64,000 nt of DNA from Phalacrocorax aristotelis (taxonomy: Eukaryota > Chordata > Aves > Suliformes > Phalacrocoracidae): positions 13,171,690 to 13,235,689 of the forward strand of contig NC_134276.1 of the NCBI RefSeq assembly GCF_949628215.1, written 5' to 3'. The translations under genes and the position numbers were made by a program. Of the stretch, positions 1-24,879 are shown piece after piece; the stretch's first letter is position 1, and each line of letters opens with the position of its first letter. The notes under the pieces were generated by a model, which saw only the letters and a program-made list of their open reading frames with translations, ran no database searches and was not told where the DNA came from.

Positions 1-1545
1 CCCTCCCACTCAGACACTGTGTGGTTTGCTTTTCCTTTTTAATATTTGCAACAACGTTCTAAGGAGCTCTTGGTAAGGGGAACACGTGCCTCCGTGACAT
101 GGAGACGTGACTTTGAACCGATGCCCTTCTCCGTTCCTTAATTAGGCAGTCCTACCAGAGCAGCAAATGAGGAACGCCTGTGTCAAGCGCAGAGTGAGGG
201 GATCAGTGATGCGCAGTGATATCGTTACAGCAATACTGCTTCATGAGCCAGCATTTCTTCAGTGTCAGAACGTGGTTCAGGGCTCCAAACGTCATGTTCA
301 GTGAAGTCATGTACCTTGTCAGCAGGATTACGGAACACCAGCATGCAAAAACCAGGGGGGCTTTGTCAGACCTTTCCCTTGTCAAAGACCCATATGTGCA
401 GAGTTATCTGGGAGGTAATGCAACACGCAACGTGGAGCGAGGGCTGTGCACAGCACTCCCCAGCAAGGAGCAGGTTAATAATCGTCAGTGGTATTTCAGA
501 AACAAGGACAACCTCTCTGTATTTAAGAGATGAAAATCTTTCAATATTTTCTTTGGAGTTGTTTCATTTAGCACTTTCAAACAGCTGCCTCCAGCTATTT
601 CATAATAATAGTAACAACTAGTAAAAAAAAACTGGAAATAAAAAAACCTGAAAACAAAAAACCCCACACAGGCCTGCTCGCTGATCTCAGAAAGAGGATT
701 TTTCTGGGACGTATGTTATTAGGCAAATGCCTTTTTTTTGTTTTCCCATAAGACAAGTGCAAAGCATTTCGTTAATACACACTGGAAAAATAAGATAATG
801 GCTTTCTTGATTGTGACAAGGAACGTGGGGAGATTTAATCTGAACACTGAGTCAGGTCGAAGTGCCTAAACTCCCCTCGGACACAATGTTATCGCATTAA
901 TGCTTACATCATCACCCTCATGAACGATGCTGAGTAACACAGCCCCAAACGTCGATCCACGCACCGCAGTGAACTCCCGGGTAAGAAGGGAGAAACAACC
1001 ACAAAGGTCCCGTTTTAGCATACATCGGGCACAGAGAAAGATAGGTTTGATGTCTGGGGTGGAGGGAGCGATCTATTTTCAGCCGTTCGAATAGCAGCCA
1101 CGGGCCTATCAGGACGCAGTCGCTCCTCTTAATATTTCGCATGTGTGCCGAGAATTAAGTTGGAAGCCAGCACAGCGCAGCATACGCCTTCAAAAGCGCG
1201 GTACACAGACTGCTCGTAATAAAGTAACAGGAGACAAGGCTTCGCCTCCTTGACACGTTCAGAGCAATTTCCAGTTGAAAAAGGTCAACATATCATTTAC
1301 AAAGTGGTAGTGCCTGGAAAACTCTTGTAACGCTGCTCTGCGAAAACACGCTTGGTGATAATAACAAACCGACCCTTTCTGCTGAAGCTGGTGCTCAGAG
1401 CTGCAGGCGCGAGGTGCCGTTGCTCTCCTGAACGTCGCCATACACTCCTGCACAGCGCGGCTTCTGCAAGCGCCCGCCAGTCGCTGCGGCACGCAGCTGG
1501 CCCGCACGCACGGGCTCCGGGCTCTCGATTCTCGGCACTGCCCGC

Positions 1546-1903
1546 CTGCCTCGCGCGCAAGCGTCGGCGCGCTCGAGGGACACGGCAGCAAAGCGCTGCC
1601 TCGCGCGCAAGCGTCGGCGCGCTCGAGGGACACGGCAGCAAAGCGCTGCCTCGCGCGCAAGCGTCGGCGCGCTCGAGGGACACGGCAGCAAAGCGCTGCC
1701 TCGCGCGCAAGCGTCGGCGCGCTCGAGGGACACGGCAGCAAAGCGCTGCCTCGCGCGCAAGCGTCGGCGCGCTCGAGGGACACGGCAGCAAAGCGCTGCC
1801 TCGCGCGCAAGCGTCGGCGCGCTCGAGGGACACGGCAGCAAAGCGCTGCCTCGCGCGCAAGCGTCGGCGCGCTCGAGGGACACGGCAGCAAAGCGCTGCC
1901 TCG
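1546..1903. repeat. CpG-dense 50-bp minisatellite, about 7.2 copies
   Basis: The 50-bp unit (for example 1561-1610) repeats seven times without a single mismatch; its GCTCGAGGGA block recurs at 1571, 1621, 1671, 1721, 1771, 1821 and 1871. A partial unit at each end brings the array to about 358 bp. Each unit carries ten CpG dinucleotides. Because 50 is not a multiple of three, each long frame crossing the array cycles through all three registers and repeats every 50 residues. The resulting Ala/Arg-rich open frames on both strands have no recognisable domain and I do not annotate them as genes. The array lies in MAML2 intron 1, about 0.5-0.9 kb past exon 1. Confidence 0.97.
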
Positions 1904-2409
1904 AGTGAAACCAGCTGCCTCAAGCCCCGACGAGCGGGATAACACGGGGCAGGGGGTCAATTCTGGACACGGGTGACACTTTAGCGCTACTCCCCGCCCC
2001 TGCGCGGGGACGCGCGGCCCGTGCTCGCCGCCGGCGCCCCTCCTCAGCGATGCCTGCTGTCACCGCCGTGGCAGGGCACGCCACACGTTTTTAGGACCAC
2101 AGCCTGTTTTAAAAACAACAAAAAAACAACCCAAAGCTGTCCCAAAACCCCTTCGAGGGAGGACACATCCCTCAGCTCCCCCCGCCCCAGGTCTGCCCAC
2201 CGCTCCTCACACTCTCGCTGCCACCGCGGGGCCCGGCGCCCGATAGGGACCCTCCCGGGGGTACGAGGGGCAGCGAGGCGAGCCGGCAGGCCAGGGACAC
2301 CCCGCAGGCCCGCCCCCGGCTGGGGCCCGGCCCGGCCCTCGTCCCCCGGACCCGGGGGGCGGCGGGGCAGGGGCTTCGCTCGACGGCCGCGCCGCGCGGC
2401 CCCTCCCCG

Positions 2410-2424
2410 CCGGCAGGGGGCGCT
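2410..2424 (+). promoter_or_regulatory. CTCF-like site beside the MAML2 exon 1 donor
   Basis: CCGGCAGGGGGCGCT on the plus strand matches 12 of 14 positions of the CTCF core CCACCAGGGGGCGC, including the invariant AGGGGGCGC block. It starts only a few bases inside intron 1, next to the splice donor, within an unmethylated-looking CpG island. Binding is inferred from the motif alone. Confidence 0.5.
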
Positions 2425-2433
2425 GTGACTCAC

Positions 2434-2859
2434 CGCCAGGAGGGCCGAGGCGCGCTGCTCCCCCGCCGGCTGCTCCCCGTTGATGCCGCCGTTGCTGAGG
2501 AGGTGCTGGTGGTAGTCCGGGGGCGCGGCGGCCCCAGCGGCGGCGGCGGGGACGGGGGCGGCGGGGGCGGTCGAGCCGCCGCCGGCCGCGGCCGCCTTGG
2601 GGTGCTTGCCGGCCTTGCGGGCGCCCTGCCCCTGCTGGACGAGGTGGAGGAGCTGCAAGGTGCTCTCCCGCTCGCGGTCGGAGCTCTCGGCGCGGCCCCG
2701 CTCGTAGCGCCCCTCGCAGCTGAGGTGGTGCTGGCGGCAGACGGCGATGCGGGCCCGCAGCCGCTCCACGATGGCGCTGTGCACCCGGGGCGCCGCCGGG
2801 CCCCCCCCCAGCAGCCCGGCCCCCAGCCCCGCGGCCTGGGGGGGAGCCGTGTCGCCCAT
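2434..2859 (-). CDS. MAML2: Mastermind-like 2, coding exon 1 (partial gene)
   Basis: This exon encodes the N terminus of MAML2, a nuclear Notch coactivator. The family's N-terminal basic helix docks on the groove formed by the Notch intracellular domain and RBPJ; acidic regions encoded by later exons recruit p300. The exon holds 142 codons from ATG 2859-2857 and ends in frame (phase 0) after Ala142 at a strong donor, GCG|GTGAGT. The start is in good context (GCC before ATG, G after). The basic helix spans residues about 25-90 and includes RLRARIAVCRQHH (34-45) and ARKAGKH (80-86). MGDTAPPQA at the N terminus and the GGINGEQ motif near residue 124 identify MAML2 rather than MAML1 or MAML3. An Ala/Pro/Gly-rich linker (89-114) is shorter than in human, where I recall exon 1 ending near residue 171. 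All remaining exons are outside the window. Confidence 0.95.
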
Positions 2860-4720
2860 GGCTGGCTGCCGGTGCTGGCCCTCCGGATGGGTCGGTCCTC
2901 ACTGCCGCATGGAGGGGGGCGGGGGGGGGAGGCGGGGGCAGCGGCGGGAGCCCGAGCCCGGGGGCTGGCGGCGGGGCGGAGGGCGGTCAGCCCCGCGCCC
3001 CCAGCCCACCCCCAGCCGGCCCCCGGGCGGTGACGGCCCCCGGGCGGTGACGGCCCGGCGGGGGGTGACAGAGCGAGGGTGGGACGGGACGGGGCGGGGG
3101 TGCGCCTCCGGCCGCCCTTAGGGTCGTGCCAGCATCGGGAGGGGCGGGGGTCGGGGCCGGGCAGCCCCCGCCGAGGGGCTCCGGGGGGCGGGAGGGCCGC
3201 CGGGGCGGGGGGGCTCCGCCGGGGGAGGAGAGCGGAAAAAAAAAAAAAAATAGAGCCGCTGCCTCCAAAAGGAATCCCTGGACGGAGATCTCCCTCGGGA
3301 ATGAGTGAGACTTGGCAGGTTTAGTGATTTTATTTTATTTCGGGGGAGCGGGGACGTTATTCCTTGAAGTGGAAATTCATGCAAGGAAAGGCATCGCCGT
3401 GCTCGGCGGCACGGAGAAAAACCCCGGCGGCCCCAAAAATCCCGTAGGTTTGGTGGAGTGGGGTTTGTTGGGATTTTTTTTTTAAAGTATTTAGTAAATG
3501 TGCAAATAAAGCGCCGGGGAAGGAGGAGGAGGAGGCAGCGGCGGCTAGGGTTAGTTTAGCCTTTGTGCTTTCTCGGTTTCTCTCGCCCGCTCTTCGGCTC
3601 GGTACTGTGTCCGACTGTCTGCCGCTACATTGTAGTTCCTCTAAAAATAAGAGAGACGGATCCCCCGGTCCGGAACAATGTCAGTCAGCCGGTGGACTCC
3701 CAGACCACGCTTTGCCTTCAGTTAATCCAGCCACCGGATAAAATCCGTATTGCTCTCAGCGCTTATTTCCCCCCTTAGTAATAAAGCAGCAAGCTACGCA
3801 CCCAGGCAAAGAACTCCTCTCGCATACTTTCCCTTATACTCCCAGATACTGAATAGTTTCAAGTACTGTTTCAAGAAAAGCACGGGGGAAAGAAAAAAAA
3901 AAAAAAAGAAAAACCAAAAAGCCAGCCCCTCTTCAGACAGGAATTACAAACGGAGAGTTGCACTTACAAACTTCCAGCATTTTGCACCCAGAACAGTCCA
4001 GCCACTTTTCCTTTGTGTTTTTGTATATTCCATCCCCGACCCGCCGGGGCGGGCGGTCGCCGGTGGGTTTATCGGCGCTGCCTCCGCCGGGTGCCGGGCG
4101 CCGAGGCCGGCGCTGCCCGTTGCCCCTCGGTGCGGTGCGGAGAGCGGAGCGGTGCGGGGCGCTGCGGGGGCGGGAGGCGGGTGTCGCGGCGGGGCCGGGG
4201 CGAGGCGCGGAGCCTCCCAGCGGCCGCGGAGGGGAGCCGGGCCGCCGCCGCCGCTCCGCGGGAGGTATTTGCATGGGAGGGAGCCAAGGAAATCCCCGTT
4301 CCCCTCCGCGCTCGGTACCCGGGTGCCGCCGGAGCAGCCGCCGAGGAGCGCAGCCTCCCGCCTCCCCCGGCGGCGAGACCTTCAGGCGAGTACGAAGGAG
4401 TTCGCAAATAAATCACGGCGCTGCGCTCCTCTACCAGCTGGATTTCTCTGGAACAGACGGTACGAAAACAAGCAGTGCCTTCTAGGGCGCTCTCACGCAC
4501 GGGACGAGCGCACGACACGAGGTCGGGCTCGGGATGCAGGAGCTTCTCGGGCGCCCGGGGCAGCCTGCTTCGTCCCCGGGAGGCCACGGTCTCGCTGCTT
4601 CTCTCGCCCGGCTCCTCCGTCGGGAGCAGGGGTGGCCGAGGGCGAGCCCCGGCCCCCGGTGCTGGCTTTACTGCAACCGGCAGCCGCCAGGCTCCGTGCG
4701 GTGCTGTGGGTGAGCTGTGG
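2860..4720 (-). promoter_or_regulatory. MAML2: MAML2 CpG-island promoter and 5' UTR
   Basis: Immediately upstream of the MAML2 start codon the sequence is very GC- and CpG-rich, in two peaks (about 2000-3250 and 4030-4720) separated by an A/T-richer stretch with poly-A runs near 3237 and 3894. No TATA box is placed with confidence, as expected for a CpG-island promoter. GC-box-like GGGCGG runs recur. The transcription start cannot be fixed without RNA data. The open frames of 60-336 codons across this block are compositional: they have no domains and overlap one another on both strands. Confidence 0.75.
4267..4274 (+). promoter_or_regulatory. POU octamer motif
   Basis: A perfect ATTTGCAT octamer, the consensus for POU/Oct factors, sits in the second GC peak of the MAML2 upstream island. 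It is the only A/T-rich interruption in that stretch, which makes it stand out. Function is inferred from the motif only. Confidence 0.4.
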
Positions 4721-7700
4721 AGGAGGGTGCAGAACAGCTGGGAGCCGGCCGGCTTTATGAAAGCGATATGCTGTTGTGCTACTGTGGCCGTATTATCTGA
4801 ATTCCCAAATATCTCGTTGGGAGTAACAGCCCCCGAGTGTTTGGAGACACAACCCTGATGGAAAACCTTTAGGGTCCTTTGGGACCCTACAGCCCCTAAT
4901 ACAAGGGCGCATCACCTCACTTAGGTCTGCGGTGGGTCCAGTCAGAAAAATACACAAATTTCATCACAACATACCTGGAGCGTTAAGCCGAGGATGAAGA
5001 GGAACTATTGATAACCCTCTCAGGTGGTTTTATCCCCTTCCAAGGTCATACCTGCAAATGCTTTGAATGCCAACGATGAAATGACACATTCCTGGAAATC
5101 CCCCCCCAAATACGTTAAAGGTACGCAGCATCAGACATATGGGAAAAATGCAAGCCCCCGCTTCACGACCCCAGACTCCTTCCTGTTGCAACAACCGCCC
5201 CTGCAGGTCTCCAGGATCTGGCTGTGCGAGCGCCAGCCAGTCTCCAACACATTCAGACCCACGTTTGCCCCAGCAGAGACTTTGATTCTTCGCTGGGGGG
5301 CGAGGCCTGGGGAAGCCAGGTTTGTGGATGTGCTACATTCACAGGAAGGCATTATTGCCAACAGGAAAAAGGGATTTTTTTTTTGCTTAACCTTGAACAA
5401 CTGAGGAAGAGTGGATTATTATTTGATACGTAACAGTAGTATGCATCTGTTGAGAACAATGGGCTGGCACAGCCGGAAAAAAAGATGAAATTTTAATGTT
5501 TGTAATATAATAGATGATACTACCTTTGCTTCAGGCCTCACTGGGGCTTTTATTTGTGCTTGATAGCTCAGATGCCACTGCTGGGTTTAAGGGGGTCAGT
5601 CACAGAATGCTTGTGTAACAGTAAGACACAAACCTCACGGAGAATAACCAGGGGAATTTTAAACAAAATATTGGCTGGGGTTTTCAAAGTTGCTGTGGGA
5701 GTATGAAATCAGCGGTGCTGCTCCAGAAGACACCAGGGTAGCTGCAGGAGTTTTCTCTCTCTTACAAGATTTTGTAGCGCTTAGAGAATGATCTTTCAAA
5801 CCAAAGATTTTTGATTTTTAACTTGAGATGGTTAAGATTAACTTTTTGCACAGAAGCATCTCGTGTTTTGTGGTTTAATTTATCCCTTTCAGGGCGAGAG
5901 ACAGCTGCTTGCAGGGCTGTGCTGCAAGTCCCCGGCCACTCAATACACAGCAAATGCTGCCCCTGGTGTCTCAGAGAAGGAAATATCCTAAATCCGTCCC
6001 TCAGCTTTTCAAGTTTTGCCCAGAAGACCCTGGTGAATGTTCCCAGCCCCTGGATACCGCTCTCGTTTCTGGACTGGCTAGTTGTCAGTCTTCTTAAAAG
6101 CAAATGGTTCATAACATCACTTGCGATTCGTGTCATAGGCATTCTAATAAACACACACGTGATAAAACACAAACATAACAGGTCCTGAATGATTACTTTT
6201 TTCCTTCTGTCTACATTAAATTGTGACCTTTTTACATGATACTGTAATCTCACGTGAGCTGTCACGCTTCAGCATTTTTTCTGTATGAATCCCCTACTGC
6301 TGTTGAATCCCCGCGTCCCCTAAGTCGGCAGCCCCTTCCAGATCAGCAAAGCGCTTATTTCTGCTGGGTTCACAGCCAGGAGTTCTCACCATGGACGTTC
6401 CGTTGTGCTTATAACTTTCCAAAAAATGGAACAAAAGGACGATGCTGAACCTGTGTCGCTTAAAAACTTGAGCATGTGCTTAAATCTAGGCACATACCTC
6501 GCTCATCTGTGTTGAGAAATCACATGTCAGATTACTTCAGTTAACTCCAGTGGAAGTTAACTCCACCGGAATGGTGTTTACTGTCAGTCCTGTGGAGGAT
6601 TTTGCAAACCGGGGCTTTGAATTTTCAGCCATTTCCATTATGTGCTTTTCAGCGAGGGTTCTTAGCCATTCTGAGTGATTACAGCCACACATACGTGTGC
6701 CTCCTGGGGCACTCCCAGCTAGGCAGGCTCGCGTGCCGCGCTGCTCGCCTGGCAAATGGTTTAACTTTGGAGCAGAGTCTGACTGCACCCGCATCAGTCG
6801 TCTTGTCCTTAAATTTTGGGCACAAGGTGTATGCAATTACTGCTCTGTTTAAACTGTAAAAGAAGCCATCTTGAACACACATCAGTTTTTTAATGAAGAA
6901 TATAATCCCCAGAGCAATCTAAAGAAACTGTGTCTACATCTTATTTAATAAACAACAGGGAACCCCAAACCAAACCTCATGCCATCACTTATTACCTAGA
7001 AAAATACCAAAATTCACATAAACTATTCAGGGAAGTAGGCCACGGCGGGGGTTATTATCACATTTTTCCAATACCATTTCATATATTTTTCATATTATTC
7101 CTTGGTTGGTAGATCATAATTGCTTACATTCTTTTGTCTCATCTCTAGATTCAGATTAGAAATTGGTATTTCTTATTTCTTAAAGCAGGATCAGAAAGTC
7201 AACTTTATAAAGTCTATTTTGTATGTGCTGGATATTTCTCTTGGAGTGGTATTGTACTTACATGTGCTTAACTAACACACCCACTCTGTTTATCCAGACA
7301 GACTTAAAGAAGGATAAAAATACAAGTCTTTATTTACCCAAATAAAAGTAAACCAGAGAAGTTAAGCATGGGAATTGCCTGTAATTGCCTGCTGAACTGC
7401 TAGAAATAGCTGCTTTTTGGACACAGGAGAAGCCTTCACTGTCGAACAAATGACAGTAACACCTATCTGCTATCAGCCAACTGCACCATCCCACCTGATC
7501 CACAAATGACTTTCCAAAAACTGAGGGAGATGGGGAGAAAAATCACTTCTTTTGAAATACTTCGCAGCAAGAACTCGACATAGGATATAGACCGAAAAGG
7601 GCCTTCTCTCCTAGAAGTACATCACATCAGTGAGCCTGAGCCTGAGCAGAAATACCTGGTGTGAACTTTATCGTTATCACAGTCTCCAGAGTTACAACAC

Positions 7701-8936
7701 TTCAACTAGAGCAGATTATCGCAACATTACAGGAACGAAAGTAATTTCCAAGTATGATCATTAATCACCTGCGCCAAGTCTAGTCACATACTGAGCTCTC
7801 TTCATTGTTCCATTAAGACAGGTACTTCATCTTAATTAGAGCTACTGCTTCAAAAATTAACACTAGAGACAATTAAAAATGTCCTATTAGAACAAACATT
7901 ATATTCTCTCGCCCCCTAACTCTACTCAAATTCTCTAATGTGGAAAAGGAAGTATGAAAGACCAGTCAGATTTCTGGCTTCTCCCATCATTAGATAATTG
8001 CACAAAATTTTTCTGCTAGAACTATCCTTACTGAGTATTTCTATACAGAGAAAGTCTCAGGGGGTAGGGGTCCTCTTTGTACTTGGCGCTGTGTACAAGT
8101 ACTAGCATTTCCAGCCTGTTCTGGAAAATTCGATCTAAATTTTTACATATAAGGCTCTTCTAAACAATCCTTTCATTTCCTGTGGTGAAGACAAATGTAA
8201 ATACGATGTAACGACACTTTGCATTCTGTCTTGTAGAATCTCTTTAGGTAAAACAACAGCCACAAAAATATTATTGCTTCCTTCAATCTCAGCGAGGGGA
8301 ACATCAAAGTTCAAGAGAGACTATACACACACAAACAGCGCGTCAGCCCCTGCCAAGCCAAACCAAAGTTTCCTCCTGAAACAGAAATCAGTGATGCCAA
8401 TTCTAGGCATTTTCTTAGTCCAACTGGTGATGTCACAGGCAGGGTTAGTAAACCTACGGAGGCACTTCCTTCCAAGAAACTCTCCCAGGTTACTTTTGTA
8501 TCCCTGTTAGAGACAGGAAAACATCGATCTAGAAGAAAATGCCTTCAGGAACAAGAAGGAAGAAGATAGGTCACACCTTTTAGGTGAACAAAGAAGAGGT
8601 GAGAAACATGAGCCGGGATAGGGTAGACATCAAAAAATGAGTAAAGCTAATCACTGGAACAATTTGACAATTTCAATTTTCATTCAAAATGTATGTATTC
8701 TTGAAATATTACAAGCAAGCCAAAATTTCCCAAACTTTTTTTTAACTTGGTAGCAAACAGTTTAAATGTGGCAAAATGAGAAATGGACCATTCATTTTAA
8801 TAGCAAAATTTTAAAATAAAAATCATACAGTCTTGAGAGGCGTCAAAAAATTCAGAAGGTAGCAGAAATTAAGACGAGTCAGGAAGGCTCTGAGAGGGCA
8901 TACTCCATTTTGTGGTACAAAACTCATTTATTTGGC
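4721..8936. other. Intergenic DNA between MAML2 and CCDC82, left part
   Basis: I see no supported gene, RNA or recognisable repeat here. Open frames are short, overlap on both strands and lack known motifs. Composition falls from moderately GC-rich near 4.8 kb to A/T-rich by 7 kb. Confidence 0.7.
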
Positions 8937-9016
8937 AGTGATAGGTTAGCGGTTGGACTCGATGATCTTAAGGGTCTTTTCCAACCTTAACGATTCTATG
9001 ATTCTATGATTCTATT
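8937..9016 (+). mobile_element. CR1 LINE 3' end fragment
   Basis: About 80 bp of the conserved CR1 3' terminus: GGTTGGACTCGATGATCTTA followed by TTTTCCAACCTTAACG, ending in tandem ATTCTATG octamers (8992-9015). It is in plus orientation, the only such copy in the window. Severe 5' truncation is typical for this family. Confidence 0.93.
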
Positions 9017-9940
9017 TCAGAACGGTTTTCCTTTGTAAGAATGAAGTTACACCAAACATAAATGTTATTTTATTATCTAGAGAAATCAACAAAAGTGTAC
9101 AGAGATTTTGTTAACAGAAGGAAGCGGGGCACCAAGGGGCATTACTTTTCCTAAAAGGGATATATTTGAGATGGATTCCTGAAGACTTTTAAGCTGATGG
9201 GTGTGTTCCCACCAATATTCTCAGAACAGGGATGAAGAAGGAAAAAGAATAGAGAAGATTTCCTTCAGCTTTGGTCACCCAGGAGATAGGTATAACATAT
9301 ATAAAATCTCAGGATGTTTACATATCTAACTCACAGTTAGGGTATGGAAACAATACCTGCAACATAAGTTTACTTTAGAATATGTCTCAATATGTTTACA
9401 GGGATTTTTCATTTGGTTTGTAAACCTTGTATCTGTACGTGGTACAAGGGAGAACTGACAGTATTAGCTCACTCCAATAGCATATAAACCATCGCTGACT
9501 TTCAACCCTTTAATATAAAAAAGCAGTTTATTTCTTACAATGAATGCTGGAAAAAAGGGTACTGAATGACAAATTTCAGGTAGTTCCTGTGGAAAAAAGC
9601 CAACAGATGTTCCCTGTTAAGTGATACACCTGGCAGCAGTCCCCTGGCCAATCAGCACAGCTGTTACCAGTAGAGTGGCATAATGAATGCGGGGATTTCT
9701 TACGGACAAATCCATGAGAAATTAGGTTTCATTAATTTTGGTTCTGAGAGGATCATGTTGAAAGAATCTAGACTTTTAACAATATCTTCCCTTTCACTAA
9801 GTTGCTCAGCTGCAAAACACTAATGGATCAGTAAGTGCATACAGCAGGATGTAGGAACAGTTCCTAACTGGATGCAAAGCCCTGCATCTTATCTTAGGCT
9901 ACACCTGATTGATTTTATATGCAGCACAAGGTACAGAGAC

Positions 9941-10598
9941 AGAATCAAAGAATGCGCTGGGGTGGAACGGACCTTTAAAGATCATCATGGGAAGGGACAT
10001 CTTCCACTAGACCAGGTTGCTGAGAGCTCCATCCAACCTGGCCTTTAGCACTTCCACTGATGGGGCATCCACAGCTTCCCTGGGCAACCTGCTCCAGTGC
10101 CCCACCACTCTCATCATAAAAAATTTCTTCCTTATGCCCATCTATACCAACACTCTTTCAGCTTAAAATCATTGCCCCTTCTCCTGTCACTACAGGTCCT
10201 GGTAAAAAGCCTGTCCCCATCTCTCTGATAAGCCCATTTTAAGTCCTGAAAGGCCACAATAAGGTCTGTCCAGAGCCTTCTCTTCTCCAGGCTGAACAAC
10301 CCCAACTCTCTCAGCCTGTCTTTGCAGGAGAGGTGCTCCAGCCCTTGGATCATTTCTGTGGCTTCCTCTGGACCCGCTCCAAGAGGTCTATGTCCCGTCT
10401 GTGCTGAGGGCTCCAGAGCTGGATGCAGCACTGCAGGTGGGGTCACGCCAGAGTGGAGTAGAGGGGCAGAACCACCTCCCTCGACTGGCCGGCCACGCTG
10501 CTTTTGATGCAGCCCAGGGTACCGTTGGCTGTCTGGGCTGTGAGCACATCGTCGGCTCACGTCCAGTTTTTCAGAACGGCCAATACAGTACTTAACTC
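9941..10598 (-). mobile_element. 5'-truncated CR1 LINE
   Basis: This is a CR1 copy read on the minus strand. It begins at its 3' end with AGAATCAAAG, and GGTGGAACGGACC replaces the usual GGTTGGA block, so it is an older, diverged copy. The frame at 10560-10132 preserves the CR1 ORF2 C-terminal motif LEHLSC...[15 protein letters not shown], confirming identity. The element fades at about 10598 in sequence matching the LINE's 'CCAGTTTTTCA' region, which marks the truncation. Confidence 0.92.
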
Positions 10599-11248
10599 TT
10601 CCTAACTCTTCAAAAATCTACTCCCCTGGCCCCAAAGAACTCTGATTTGGGCTTCATGTAATTCAGGTAAGTGATGCATCATGATTCTGAGCAACTCCTA
10701 ATTTCTATTAAGTTACACTGGAAGAATTCTTGCTCATCTTGCATGGCCGCATTAATCCATTAATTTTTTAGTTACTGCACGTTGTTGCCATTATGCTTGC
10801 ACAATGTAATTTACGTTTAAAATCTCAGTGAATTGCCCCAGCTGCTTATCAGAGCCAGCACTGTGGGCCCAAGCGTTCACTTAGATAGCTAAGCCAGACT
10901 CAGTCTGCATGACGCCTATAATGTGACTCATCACCTACTCTCTAAAGAGAGGAATGACTCCTGTGCCGCAAATGTAGTCAGAACTGCAGAATATTTCCTC
11001 TGTTGCCTTGCAACAGTCTATACTGATTCCTCAGTAGGGAAATAGATCTCTGCGTTTGGGTCCTGTTTATTGTAACTACCATTCTAAATGCTTGGGCTTA
11101 CTTGCGCATAACGAGCAAGAAGGAAGGTAAGATGCAAGTCATACGTTCCTGTATCACATAGCCTTACCTTTCCAAATACACCTACTTCAAAAGGTCTCAG
11201 CATCTCCTACCTTCCCTACGATGCAGTTCAACAGAAATAGGTGGCAGC

Positions 11249-11254
11249 TTTATT
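11249..11254 (-). terminator. CCDC82: Candidate CCDC82 polyadenylation signal
   Basis: AATAAA on the minus strand (TTTATT on the plus strand) lies about 290 bp past the CCDC82 stop codon. It is the first canonical hexamer I noticed downstream. A second, near 11065, is possible. Confidence 0.45.
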
Positions 11255-11541
11255 TCCCAAGTAAACAGATACTGAGATGTTATTTTTAAGAACAGAAGGA
11301 AACTTAAAGTGACCTATGCAGCAAGCCTGGAAGGACTGATTTGGTAAAACTTTGGGTTATTATTGACACAGATGAGAAAAAAAGATACAGCACATCCTCA
11401 GACAGTAGTTTAAAGGCATATGGATTTAAGTGTAACACAGCCTAAAAAGAATGTTGAAGACCAGGCAGAGATAAAGTGCATGCAGCTAAAGCAGGCCATT
11501 CAGATTTTTACAAAATGCCTTTCAAAGAGCTTTATGACCAC

Positions 11542-24608
<13,067 letters not shown>

Positions 24609-24879
24609 TGGAAAGCTGTGACAACACACCAAAATACAAACCGGTAGAACAAAGCACTTAATACATTACGCCATTCAAAAAAAAAAAACAAAAAACAAAC
24701 AAGGGCATACATATCTTGTTACATATGCTTATGACTTAACAATCTCATTATTAAGAGACACACACAGGAATCAGCACCGAACAGAACTAAGCACGCACAG
24801 TAACTTCAGAACAAGATATATCCGAGTCAAAACCCGCCGAGGAGCAGAACTGCCCACCCCAAGCACGAAGGAACTGGAG

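Larger units (their letters stand above)
1..2433 (-). other. MAML2: MAML2 intron 1, 5' part (truncated by window edge)
   Basis: This stretch follows the exon 1 donor (GT at 2433-2432, minus strand), so it is the beginning of the first MAML2 intron; the rest of the gene lies off the left edge. From 1 to about 1400 it is ordinary unique sequence in which I recognise no gene or repeat. From about 1440 to 2433 it is CpG-rich and forms the intronic shoulder of the promoter island, including the 50-bp minisatellite listed separately. The long open frames here on both strands are by-products of the repeat and high GC. Confidence 0.85.

Noticed and set aside
1259..1960. Long Ala/Arg-rich open frames on both strands (up to 233 codons)
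   Set aside because: They arise from the 50-bp minisatellite reading through in every register; no domain, and equal frames on the opposite strand.
3750..4760. 336-codon plus-strand frame upstream of MAML2
   Set aside because: It crosses poly-A and GC-rich island sequence, overlaps other frames on both strands and has no recognisable motif; compositional.
10132..10560. 142-codon minus-strand frame as a host gene
   Set aside because: It is the ORF2 tail of a CR1 LINE.
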